Below are positions 17,814-25,392 of a stretch of 64,000 nt of DNA, piece by piece. Position numbers and translations under genes: made by a program. The stretch comes from Alphaproteobacteria bacterium (GTDB taxonomy: Bacteria > Myxococcota_A > UBA796 > CAJQPC01). The stretch is taken from contig JACKEV010000006.1 in the NCBI GenBank assembly GCA_020632795.1, forward strand, positions 1,794,501 to 1,858,500, written 5' to 3'. Each line of letters starts with the position of its first letter. Position 1 is the stretch's first letter. Under the pieces are notes generated by a model, which made no database searches, was not told where the DNA came from, and saw only the letters and a list, made by a program, of their open reading frames with translations.

Positions 17814-18380
17814 CTAGGCCGCTTCATGGGACGCCTCCTCCCAGGGCAGCTCCAGCGCCGCCGCTGCGCGGGCCAGCGTGCCGGCGTCGGGGCCGGCGGG
17901 GCTGTGGAGGCCGACGCACAGCGGCTCCAACCCCTCGCGCAGCGGCCCGGCGGGCAACACGTCGACCCGGTCGAGGAGGCGACTGACCATCAAGGAGTCC
18001 GGCTTGTCGCCGCTCTGGAACCGGCGAAGGACCACGGCCCCGGCCCGGCGGGCGTGGTCCTCCGCGCGCAGCCGCTTCGCCAGGCCCAGCGCGGCCGGGC
18101 GGGCGGGGCTGCCCGACACCCACAGCACCACCGGGCCCTCGGGCAGGGTGGCCTCTTCGAGGTCCTCGATCCAGGGGCAGCGGCGGGGTCCGTCGGCCCA
18201 GGGGCGGGTCGCTGGGGTCCAGCCGAGCCAGATCTCGGGGCGCTGGAGGGTCCGGCCGTCGTTGAGGCGCCGCTCGACCGGACCCGACCAGACCGGGAGC
18301 AGGTCGGGGTGGGCCTCGAAGGCCTCAGCGAGCTGGAGGTGGCAGGTGGCGAGGGCGCGGTGGGATGTGGCGCGTGTCAC
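17814..18380 (-). CDS. Hypothetical protein, possible TOPRIM/Rossmann-like
   Basis: About 188 residues from GTG 18380, which overlaps the upstream stop (GTGA). The sequence alternates strands and helices with GPVVLWVSGSPARPAALGLA and a later SGDKPDSL segment, so a nucleotide-handling alpha/beta fold is possible but not shown. Soluble and acidic. Confidence 0.6.
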   Translation of the reverse strand: MTRATSHRALATCHLQLAEAFEAHPDLLPVWSGPVERRLNDGRTLQRPEIWLGWTPATRPWADGPRRCPWIEDLEEATLPEGPVVLWVSGSPARPAALGLAKRLRAEDHARRAGAVVLRRFQSGDKPDSLMVSRLLDRVDVLPAGPLREGLEPLCVGLHSPAGPDAGTLARAAAALELPWEEASHEAA

Positions 18381-18676
18381 AGCGGCCTCCCCAAGGGCGT
18401 GAGCCCGAGCAGGCCCAGCAGGTCGAGCAGGCCGAGCTGGGGCACGGAGACCCGCAGCTCCTTCAGGCCGGCGACCCAAACGTCGGCGGAGGGCTCGTCG
18501 TCGGTCGGGGACTCGACGGCGTCCAGGTCCTCGGCGCGGACACGGGCGGCCTGCTCGGCGTCCGCGCGGGTGTAGCCCCAGGCCCAGGCATGGCCCGGCT
18601 CCCACAGCACGACGATCTCGGCCTCGGGCTCGGGCATCTCCAGCGGTTCAGTCACAGCGACTCGAAGGGCTCCCAT
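18377..18676 (-). CDS. Small hypothetical protein
   Basis: 99 residues from ATG 18676 with GGAG upstream. It starts two bases after the stop of the gene at 18679-19464. It is acidic, with a Leu-rich C-terminus (QLGLLDLLGLLGL). No family recognised. Confidence 0.6.
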   Translation of the reverse strand: MGALRVAVTEPLEMPEPEAEIVVLWEPGHAWAWGYTRADAEQAARVRAEDLDAVESPTDDEPSADVWVAGLKELRVSVPQLGLLDLLGLLGLTPLGRPL

Positions 18677-18678
18677 CG

Positions 18679-19464
18679 CTACGTCTCCTTGATGCGCCCG
18701 GCGAGGACCTCGCCGAGCAGGTCCCAGCACTCCCGGGCGAGCCCGGGATCGGTGGCGATGAGGACCAGCCCGTCGGGGCGGTCCCCTTTGCCGAAGCGGA
18801 CGGCGACCAGGGGCTCCTGATCGACGGCATACTCGAGCGCCCACGCGGCCCCGCAGACCTCAGCGGAGGCCACGCGGACCGGGAAGACCCGGGCCTCCTC
18901 GGGGAGCCAGCGGTGCTCGTCCGGCAGGCCGGCGATGGCGTAGGCGCCCTCGGTCTGCCAGCGCTCGCGGGGGCACGGGTCGGGCTGGCGGTCGGCCAGC
19001 TCGGCGCGGACGAGGGCGCGGAGGCGAGCGACGGCCTCATCGAGCAGGTCAAGCCGGGCGACCAGATCGTCGGTCTTGAGGATCGAGGGCTTGTCCTGGC
19101 CGAGGGGGACGGCCGAGACGGACCCGTAGAGGGTGTCGCCCCACCAGGCGACCGAGGCGCGAGCGTACTCCAGGTCGTCCAGGGCCTCAGCGATGGCCGG
19201 GGCGCGCGGGATGGGGTGCGGCGGCGAGCCCGGGGGCTCCGTGACGGGCCCACCGCCGCGGTCGTCCTGTCGACCACCAGGAGCCCCAAGTTGAAGGGGG
19301 ACCGCAGCAGGGCCGTCGGCCTCGGGGCCGTTGCCCCGGTCAGGGGAGTGGAAGTCCTGACCTGCAACCAGCGCTGCGGCGTCGCTGGTCGGCAGCGCTT
19401 CGCGGCTGCTAGCATCCGACAAGAAGGTCGGAGGGGGGGCAGGGTGTGGGTGGGTTGGACTCAA
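18679..19464 (-). CDS. First gene of leftward early operon, hypothetical
   Basis: Up to 261 residues. The apparent start is TTG 19464 with GAGG six bases upstream; no better start is seen. The first ~80 residues are Pro/Gly-rich and low-complexity, followed by a helical, conserved-looking domain (IAEALDDLEYARASVAWWGD onward). It is the first gene after the operator at 19501-19515, so repressor-controlled early expression is likely. Function unknown; the true start may lie downstream. Confidence 0.55.
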   Translation of the reverse strand: MSPTHPHPAPPPTFLSDASSREALPTSDAAALVAGQDFHSPDRGNGPEADGPAAVPLQLGAPGGRQDDRGGGPVTEPPGSPPHPIPRAPAIAEALDDLEYARASVAWWGDTLYGSVSAVPLGQDKPSILKTDDLVARLDLLDEAVARLRALVRAELADRQPDPCPRERWQTEGAYAIAGLPDEHRWLPEEARVFPVRVASAEVCGAAWALEYAVDQEPLVAVRFGKGDRPDGLVLIATDPGLARECWDLLGEVLAGRIKET

Positions 19465-19500
19465 GAACGCCTCACCGTGGACGTTCAGCCTACCCGTGTG

Positions 19501-19515
19501 TGAGAATTTCTCTCA
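19501..19515. promoter_or_regulatory. Left operator (OL-like)
   Basis: TGAGA-ATTTC-TCTCA is an inverted repeat upstream of the leftward operon. On the minus strand TTGAGA (overlapping the repeat) and TAGGCT, 18 bases apart, could form the early promoter. The half-site TGAGA matches the arms of the repeat at 19941-19977 on the other side of the repressor gene. Confidence 0.55.
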
Positions 19516-19524
19516 ATCACTTCA

Positions 19525-19932
19525 CTATTTTTTGACGATATCTGGTTGAATCCTATTCAGGCTCGTCTCCACAAAGGACTTGAAAAGACTCCAGATATCT
19601 GGAGTAGCCTGGCAGCAGACAGCAAGAGCATGCCCAGCGGTTGCCTTCCGGTTCTCTGGGAGGTTTCGCCACTCCTCCAGGATCTGGGCTTCCTGGGAGG
19701 TCAAGAACTCCAACCTGTGCTCACAGGCTCGGGCCCAGGCCTGGGCTTCCTCAAGGGAGAGCCCGCGCTGGTTGCGCTCGATCCTTCCAATCTGGGCGTG
19801 ATCGAGGCCTCCGAGCCGTTTACCCATCTCCGTCTGAGAGAGGTTCTCCAGGCGGCGAAGCTGTCGTAGATACTTACGAATCTCTTCTGACATCGAAGGG
19901 GCATATCGGCTGTCCAAAGCCATTGGATGCAT
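19525..19932 (-). CDS. XRE-family repressor (CI-like, short)
   Basis: 135 residues. A helix-turn-helix spans ~20-70 (LENLSQTEMGKRLGGLDHAQIGRIE). The C-terminal half is helical; there is no LexA/CI-type Ser-Lys protease domain, so induction would need another route. ATG 19932 lies next to the operator; ATG 19893 is an alternative start. It is transcribed away from the Cro-like gene at 19977 and sits between two operator-like repeats sharing TGAGA half-sites, as expected for a lysogeny repressor. Confidence 0.82.
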   Translation of the reverse strand: MHPMALDSRYAPSMSEEIRKYLRQLRRLENLSQTEMGKRLGGLDHAQIGRIERNQRGLSLEEAQAWARACEHRLEFLTSQEAQILEEWRNLPENRKATAGHALAVCCQATPDIWSLFKSFVETSLNRIQPDIVKK

Positions 19933-19940
19933 CCCTGATG

Positions 19941-19977
19941 TGAGACATTTTCGCTCATTTGGAGTAGAAATGTCTCA
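19941..19977. promoter_or_regulatory. Right operator (OR-like) between repressor and Cro-like genes
   Basis: TGAGACATTT (19941-19950) and AAATGTCTCA (19968-19977) form a perfect 10-bp inverted repeat spaced by 17 bases in the 44-base gap between the two divergent regulator genes. The right arm touches the ATG of the Cro-like gene, so its translation may be leaderless or occluded when bound. A partial third half-site (CGCTCATTT) lies in the spacer. Confidence 0.65.
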
Positions 19978-20261
19978 TGCCTCAGAAACCTCCCACCTTC
20001 GGGCGCAAGCTGCGCTCTCTTCGCAAGCGTGCCCGCTTCAACCAGGCCCAGGTGGCCAAGGCTCTCGGGATGGACCGGACCAGCTACGGCCGGGTGGAGT
20101 TGGGGAAGCGCAACATGGCGGCATCGGAGCTTGATGCCTTCCTGCGGTTCGTCGGTATTTCCGACCCCTTGGAGCGAAGCAAGATCCTCTCGTTGGCCAA
20201 CTCCGAGGACCAGGAGCCCCCGTCACCTGTCGACGTTGAGCGGTGCCTCGAGGCGGCATGA
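19977..20261 (+). CDS. XRE-family Cro-like regulator
   Basis: 94 residues. The helix-turn-helix is FNQAQVAKALGMDRTSYGRVE at ~18-40, with a short acidic tail. It is transcribed opposite to the repressor and starts inside the operator arm. It is likely the lytic switch protein and first gene of the rightward early transcript. Confidence 0.82.
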   Translation: MPQKPPTFGRKLRSLRKRARFNQAQVAKALGMDRTSYGRVELGKRNMAASELDAFLRFVGISDPLERSKILSLANSEDQEPPSPVDVERCLEAA

Positions 20262-20853
20262 TGCCATCCCATCGCGCCACAGGGATCGCCAGGGGGATCT
20301 CCCCGGCCCGTCCGGGGGGTCCCCTCTGGTCCCGGGCGGGCGAGACCTGCCCGACCCGCTTGGTAGACCCTCCCATCGGGAGGGCCCATCACATGGCATG
20401 CCACTGGATCCCGAGCCCGGGGACGCCCCCGCTCCTGCCCCACCCCCTGGGGACGCCCCGGGCTCACCTGTACATGGCGCGAGGCGGGGGATCTGTGATC
20501 GGTTCCTGCAGCTTTCTTGGCTCGGTCGGGCTGGCTGGAGTAGAAAACCGGCGGCTTGGGCTCCACCGCCTCCCCCCAAGTCCCCCTTCGGGCGGTGGGG
20601 CCTGGGCCAACTCAGCTTCTGGCCCGAGTGCTCGCCGGTGCCGACGCCTCTGTGGGGGTGCGGTGGGTGCTCGGGTCCCCAGAGGGGATGAAGAGGGCGA
20701 CGCCGAGAGGGTTGTCGGACCTCGAGGTTGGCGCGATGCGTCGGCGCCGCCTTCATCCAGGAGTGGCCTCAGCGGCGACTGTGTGATCGACGGGTCGATC
20801 TTTTTCTTCCTCTCCGGCGGGCGGCCCCGCCGGGGCCTGCCTGGAGTGTGCCC
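20262..20853. other. Gene-poor 592-base stretch with hairpins
   Basis: Open frames exist on both strands, but all are Pro/Gly/Arg-rich, have poor starts and resemble no protein, so I call no gene. The stretch holds several G+C-rich hairpins, including CCCTCCC-ATC-GGGAGGG (20368-20384) and the terminator-like stem at 20785. It separates the Cro-like gene from the rest of the rightward operon, where phages often place termination/antitermination or small-RNA elements. Confidence 0.5.
20785..20805 (+). terminator. Possible intrinsic terminator in the early rightward transcript
   Basis: GATCGA-CGGG-TCGATC is a six-base-pair stem followed directly by TTTTT, which is rare in this G+C-rich sequence. 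It lies 49 bases before the gene at 20854, so read-through would be needed to express the operon. Confidence 0.45.
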
Positions 20854-21558
20854 ATGAATGCGGTTCGTATGGTGCCGGTTTCACTGCTCTATGGGGGATC
20901 TCCCTCGGTCTTCATCATCAATGGGGGGGAGTGGACCGTCGCGGCCGACCTTGTGACCGAGAATGTCGTAGCCATCTACGAGGTCCATCTGCAGACAGAC
21001 CGGGGTGCGGCCCCGGCGTTGACAGAGATCGTCACGGCGGTCCGCTTCAACGGCGAGGCGATCGACGCGAAGACCTTCCTGGCACGGCCCGCCGACGCGG
21101 GCCCCTGCCGGGAGTTGGCGATCACGCTCCGGGCGACCGCCAACGTGCGCTACTTCCTCTGGTGCGACGCAGGGGTACGGGACTGCTCCAAGAATTCGAC
21201 CGAGCAGGTTGCCCCCCGCCTGCCTTGGGCGCCCTCTCAACGGGCCTGGCCCCTTCGATGCCGTTGGTGCGGCACAGAGGACCACGCCTGTCTGGGTGAG
21301 TTCGAGCGGGCGGATGGCTCACATCGCCTCATCCTCTCCCAGGTCGGCGGCCACATCTACGACATCCCCGAGCCCGCCCATCCTGAAGAAGCCGTGATCG
21401 GCAAGGCCTGTGGCGGCTGCGGCTGCACGACCTCCGATCCCTGCCGCGGTGGCTGTCTGCGGGCAGGGGGACGGCGACGGGTAGACATTCCGTTCATGGC
21501 GCCGCTCTTTCTCCCGCTGTGTTCTTCCTGCGCCGATCCGTCCAAGAGGACCCGATGA
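20854..21558 (+). CDS. Cys-rich protein with C-terminal zinc-like cluster (paralog 1)
   Basis: About 234 residues from ATG 20854 with GGAG upstream. The N-terminal ~110 residues are a unique beta-like domain. The C-terminal ~110 residues are homologous to most of the next gene's product: both share APxLPW, RCRW/FCRW, HAC(L/I)G, then CGGCGCT, GGC and LPLCSSC. The cysteines look like metal ligands. Function unknown. It is first after the possible terminator and overlaps the next gene by four bases. Confidence 0.72.
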   Translation: MNAVRMVPVSLLYGGSPSVFIINGGEWTVAADLVTENVVAIYEVHLQTDRGAAPALTEIVTAVRFNGEAIDAKTFLARPADAGPCRELAITLRATANVRYFLWCDAGVRDCSKNSTEQVAPRLPWAPSQRAWPLRCRWCGTEDHACLGEFERADGSHRLILSQVGGHIYDIPEPAHPEEAVIGKACGGCGCTTSDPCRGGCLRAGGRRRVDIPFMAPLFLPLCSSCADPSKRTR

Positions 21559-21947
21559 CGGTGGAGCAGGCGAAGCCCTTGCTGGTCCAGGTGGCGCCTG
21601 CGCTGCCCTGGGTGTCGACCAACGCCACGCCGCTCTTCTGCCGCTGGCACATGACGTGGGGACACGCCTGCATCGGTCAGCAGTGGACCCATGACCGATG
21701 GTTCACCCTGCAAGTCAAGGAGCGAGGCGGCCCCCTCTTTGCCGTCTCCAGGCCGTTGCCTGAACCTGGATTCTCCGTGCTCTTCGCTGTGGGCTGCGGG
21801 GGCTGTGGTTGCACCGACGGGAGCGGCTGTGTGGGCGGCTGCGCTTGGACAGGCCAGCACCGCACCGTCCAGCTCGCTGGGCTCGAGACCGAGGTCCGGC
21901 TGCCGCTCTGTTCGTCCTGCCTTCCTCTCACCCCGGAGTCCCCATGA
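21555..21947 (+). CDS. Cys-rich protein with zinc-like cluster (paralog 2)
   Basis: 130 residues from ATG 21555 (ATGA overlap). It corresponds almost entirely to the C-terminal domain of the preceding protein, with the same order of motifs (APALPW, CRWHMTWGHACIG, CGGCGCTDG, CVGGC, LPLCSSC), showing a tandem duplication. It overlaps the next gene by four bases. Confidence 0.72.
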   Translation: MTVEQAKPLLVQVAPALPWVSTNATPLFCRWHMTWGHACIGQQWTHDRWFTLQVKERGGPLFAVSRPLPEPGFSVLFAVGCGGCGCTDGSGCVGGCAWTGQHRTVQLAGLETEVRLPLCSSCLPLTPESP

Positions 21948-22984
21948 CGACCCTGAACGACAGCTGCGACCCCTCCCGCTTCCACGAGTTCTGCCACCTG
22001 ATCCGTGCTTCACTCCCCAGGATGCGGGCCCAGGAGGTGGTGTTGTGCTGCCAGGCGCTGGGCGTGCCCCACACGGACCCGGGCTGGTTGGACGCCTGGA
22101 CCTCTGCGGTGGCGCTGGTGTTGCACCTCCCCCCTCCATCGGCGGTCCTTTTCATGGAGGCTCTGGTGCAGCTTCGACAACTGGTTGACGAGAGGGGCGC
22201 AGAAGATGTCTGGGAGCGCCTGCGCATCATCGCCTCAGAGGCTGCCGAGGAGACGCCGCAGGAGCATGGGCCCACGGCAGTCATCCCGTGCATGTCCTGG
22301 GCCTTTCAAGGCATGGACTTCGAGCTGCTCACCCTTGCACGGATGTCCTGGGCTTCGGCGGGTGCTGAGCTGTTCCGGCGTGCTGTGGTTCTGTGGACGG
22401 CGGCAGTAGCGGACGGGGAGAACGCCGGCAGTTTCGGCGAACGCGAGGCCAAGGCGCCTCTACTCGACACCCTCAGTGAGGAGAGCGAGGCCACCTGGAT
22501 CGCCCTCCAGGGCCTCGCCCAGGAGGCCTCGGGCCTGCACCGGGAGCTGATGCTCCTCCGCGCCTCACAGATCGCCGACCCCAAGCCCACACCGCTGCGA
22601 GGTGTCGGCCCGGACATCCTGACCACCTGGATGAGTCCGACCACGGAGCTGGTGGCCATGATCATCGGACTGCGACACCCCACATCGGCTCCACTCCTGA
22701 GCCGGGTGATCGCGCTCCGGGCTGATGTGGCCGAAGCGCCCGATATGACGCATCTCGACGGGCTCCAAGTGCTGGTCGAGGACCTGAAAGTGGCCATCCG
22801 AGAGACGACGTATTCCGACGTCCCACCCTGGATGGACGCCTTGGGCGGTCTGCTTCTCGTCGCCGTTGCCATGCCGCTCTCTGAGGAGCTGATGGGTCTC
22901 TTGGACCGGATGGCGGACTTGTGGGTCCGAGGGTGGAGCCTCTTGAGCCAGCCGGAGATCTCCGTGCAGGACCCCATCCACTAG
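21944..22984 (+). CDS. Hypothetical helical protein
   Basis: About 346 residues from ATG 21944 (ATGA overlap with the preceding stop). Nearly all alpha-helical by composition, rich in Leu, Ala and Glu, with no signal peptide. One C-terminal hydrophobic segment (ALGGLLLVAVAMPLSEELMG) is more likely buried than membrane-spanning. No family recognised. It belongs to the rightward early operon, ten bases before the ParB-like gene. Confidence 0.65.
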   Translation: MTTLNDSCDPSRFHEFCHLIRASLPRMRAQEVVLCCQALGVPHTDPGWLDAWTSAVALVLHLPPPSAVLFMEALVQLRQLVDERGAEDVWERLRIIASEAAEETPQEHGPTAVIPCMSWAFQGMDFELLTLARMSWASAGAELFRRAVVLWTAAVADGENAGSFGEREAKAPLLDTLSEESEATWIALQGLAQEASGLHRELMLLRASQIADPKPTPLRGVGPDILTTWMSPTTELVAMIIGLRHPTSAPLLSRVIALRADVAEAPDMTHLDGLQVLVEDLKVAIRETTYSDVPPWMDALGGLLLVAVAMPLSEELMGLLDRMADLWVRGWSLLSQPEISVQDPIH

Positions 22985-22994
22985 GGAGGTCGAG

Positions 22995-24839
22995 ATGTCG
23001 GAGCGCTTGCTGATCGCCTTGATCCGCCGAGACGGCGGGACCCAGTGTCGCCTGGGGCTGCATGAGCCCACGCTCGAGGAGTACCGCCAAGCCTGGCTTG
23101 ACGGCGCCAGCTTCAAGGAGGTCGTCGTGTTCTACGACGGCTCCAGCTACTTCCTCGCCGACGGCTTCCACCGCGTCGAGAGCGCCCAGCGGGCCGGGCT
23201 GGACGGGGTGCCGGCGGACGTCCGGCCGGGCACCCGGCGCGACGCCGTCCTCTTCGCGGCCGGGGCGAACGCCAAGCACGGTCTGCGCCGCTCCCCCGAA
23301 GACAAGCGTCGGGCTGTGGACACGGTCCTGCGCGATCCCGAGTGGCGCCAGAAGTCGAACGGGTGGATCGCAGAGCAGACGAAGACCAGCAAGCCCTTCG
23401 TGGCCAAGCGCCGCGAGCTGCTGGGTGCCCACGTCGACCAGGTGGAGGGGCTGGACGGAAAACTCCATCCTGTCGCGGCCCCGGTCGAGTCAGGGGAGGG
23501 CGGGAGCTGGGACCCCTGGGGTGGCCGCACGGGTGAGGAGGCGAAGGCCTTCCTGGCCACCGTTGACGACTGGCACCTGGCGGAGCTGCTCGCCGAGCGT
23601 CCGGTGAAGGGGTGCAAGGGGCAGGCCGAGACGCAGTACACGACGCTGCGGCGCATCGCGGTGGCCACGCCAGGCACACTGCCGGAGCTGCTGCGCAACG
23701 CCGGCCCCGGGGAGCTGCGCGACGAGCCCGCCTGGTGGTGGTCGGCGCTCCTCAACCGCGCGGAGGACCTCGCCAAGGAGGAGGGCGGTGAGCCCGTCGG
23801 CGCGGAGGAGGTGCGCCGCCGGATGAAGGAGGACGTCATGAGCCTGGGCAGCCTGGGCAGCCTTTGCTCGCGCCGGCTCTCGGCGGACGCGACCGAGGAC
23901 CGAGCGCTTCGCCGCGAGCTGTTGGAGTGGCGCGGCCGGCTCTCCTCGCTGAGCTGGTCGTTCCACCCCTCAAACCGGGAGAAGGAGATCCTGGATGAGG
24001 TGTTCCCGGCCTGGTCGGCCGCCCTGCGGGCGAAGGCCTCGGCGGACAAGACGCGACGCGACGCCAGGAACGCTGAGCACCGCGAGGAGATGCGTCAGCA
24101 AGAGGAGCTGATCGAGACCGCCCGGAAGCGCTTGCTGAGCGCGCCCACCGACGAGGAGGCCGGCGAGCTGGCCACCGACACGAACGCCCAGCACCTCTAC
24201 GAGCTGTTCGAGCGGCTGCGGTACGACCGCCTTGAGGAGACCGAGCGCCCCCGGATCGCGGCGGCGCTCCGTGTCGGCCTGGCACGGCATGGCGAAGAGG
24301 TGCGGCCCTGCCCCGACCTCGCCTGTGGCGGGTACTCGGTGAAAGGTCTGGGATGGGATGCCTGCTGGGTGTGTTCAGAGACCCCTGCACGGGCCGAAGG
24401 GCGCCTGAACCACACGCTGCGTCACGCCGGGCGTCTCGCCGCTGTGGGCGTCAAGCTCCCCCAGCCCGCGCCCGGGGTGGAAACGTTTACACCCCTGGGC
24501 TGCCCGATCTGTCAGCAGCGACACGTCGGGATGCAGCTCACCACAGATCGCGGTGAGGTGCTGGCCGATCATCAGGGCGACCCGGGCGTCCCCTGCCCGG
24601 GGAGCGGGCTTCCGCTCCCTGTCGCACAGAGGGTGATGGACCAGTTCGAGGACGAAGCGCCCTCCCTGGTCTCGATGCTCACGGCGTTGGCTGACCTCGT
24701 CACTCACCCGGCCTTCCCGTGGCAGGAGATGGGCGATCTCCACGAGCCCGCCGCAGAGGAGCTGGCCCGATGGGTGCGCCAGGACACCCCAGGTGTTCCC
24801 CGTGTTCAACCTGCCGCGCCAAAGGAGAGCGCAGCATGA
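22995..24839 (+). CDS. ParB-like N-terminal-domain protein
   Basis: 614 residues, ATG 22995 after GGGAGG. Residues ~1-130 match ParB/Srx-fold proteins of phages and plasmids: VVVFYDGSSYFLADGFHRVESA, RPGTRRDAVLFAAGANAKHGL, and a helix-turn-helix-like WIAEQTKTSKPFVAKRRE. Some relatives of this fold are DNA nucleases, others partition or regulate. The long C-terminal part is helical, then Cys-rich (CPDLACGG, CWVC, CPICQQRH), perhaps a zinc domain. A palindromic 15-mer repeated elsewhere in the element lies inside the gene at 24481. It may be a replication, partition or regulatory protein. Confidence 0.78.
   Translation: MSERLLIALIRRDGGTQCRLGLHEPTLEEYRQAWLDGASFKEVVVFYDGSSYFLADGFHRVESAQRAGLDGVPADVRPGTRRDAVLFAAGANAKHGLRRSPEDKRRAVDTVLRDPEWRQKSNGWIAEQTKTSKPFVAKRRELLGAHVDQVEGLDGKLHPVAAPVESGEGGSWDPWGGRTGEEAKAFLATVDDWHLAELLAERPVKGCKGQAETQYTTLRRIAVATPGTLPELLRNAGPGELRDEPAWWWSALLNRAEDLAKEEGGEPVGAEEVRRRMKEDVMSLGSLGSLCSRRLSADATEDRALRRELLEWRGRLSSLSWSFHPSNREKEILDEVFPAWSAALRAKASADKTRRDARNAEHREEMRQQEELIETARKRLLSAPTDEEAGELATDTNAQHLYELFERLRYDRLEETERPRIAAALRVGLARHGEEVRPCPDLACGGYSVKGLGWDACWVCSETPARAEGRLNHTLRHAGRLAAVGVKLPQPAPGVETFTPLGCPICQQRHVGMQLTTDRGEVLADHQGDPGVPCPGSGLPLPVAQRVMDQFEDEAPSLVSMLTALADLVTHPAFPWQEMGDLHEPAAEELARWVRQDTPGVPRVQPAAPKESAA
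24481..24495 (+). repeat. AAACGTTTACACCCC repeat, copy 1
   Basis: This A/T-centred 15-mer inside the ParB-like gene occurs again, inverted, at 34791-34805 near the right end of the element. It may be a binding site for an element-encoded protein. Confidence 0.35.
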
Positions 24840-25033
24840 CGAAGCCTATCGGACTCCCCCGGCTGGAGTGCTGCCGTCGGTGTGGAGCACTTCTGGTCCC
24901 GCCCGGTGTTTCGTTGCCCCCGTCCTATCGGCGGCGGAAGGCCAAGACGAGGCCTCCGGAGCCCGGCCTTGTCATGGCGTGCGTCGACTGTGGCCCCTGG
25001 ATCCGCCAGCGTCTGGGGCCCTCTGGATGCTGA
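24836..25033 (+). CDS. Small zinc-ribbon-like protein
   Basis: 65 residues from ATG 24836 (ATGA overlap with the ParB-like gene). It contains CCRRCG and, 40 residues later, CVDCG, a treble-clef/ribbon-like spacing, with a basic middle (SYRRRKAKTRP). Probably a zinc-binding nucleic-acid interactor of the early operon. Confidence 0.6.
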   Translation: MTKPIGLPRLECCRRCGALLVPPGVSLPPSYRRRKAKTRPPEPGLVMACVDCGPWIRQRLGPSGC

Positions 25034-25392
25034 CCGCCATCCTCGCCGGCGCAGCCGTGGCCCTGTCCTTCGCGGCCGGGCTGCTCGCCGCCCGCTCGCT
25101 CCGTGACGAGCCCCCGCCGGCCGCCGACGCCGACGAGCCGATCCGGGTGGAGCTGAGCGGCGCGCTCACCCTTGGCGGCGTCCAGCTCGTCGACGGTGAG
25201 CCGCTGGAGCTGCGCCTGCCCGGGGAGCGCTGGCTGACCGGCGAGCTTCGGCGCAACGGGGACGGCTGGCCGGTGTTCTGGTTTGAAGCCGGCGGGGCGT
25301 GGGAGCACCAGGTCAACGGGGCGGCGCTGCGCCGGCCGAGGTTGGCGGCGCGGGTGCCGTTGGACGCGAGCTTCAGGAGGCCTGCAGAGTGA
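25027..25392 (+). CDS. Small membrane-anchored hypothetical protein
   Basis: 121 residues from ATG 25027. Residues 1-22 form a hydrophobic helix (LTAILAGAAVALSFAAGLLA), followed by an acidic linker and a small beta-rich domain. It overlaps genes on both sides by a few bases, so it is part of the early operon. Membrane-anchored small proteins in phage early operons can act in superinfection exclusion; that is only a suggestion. Confidence 0.6.
   Translation: MLTAILAGAAVALSFAAGLLAARSLRDEPPPAADADEPIRVELSGALTLGGVQLVDGEPLELRLPGERWLTGELRRNGDGWPVFWFEAGGAWEHQVNGAALRRPRLAARVPLDASFRRPAE

Noticed and set aside
20223..20756. Overlapping frames on both strands after the Cro-like gene
   Set aside because: Low-complexity Pro/Gly/Arg composition and no credible start site on either strand.
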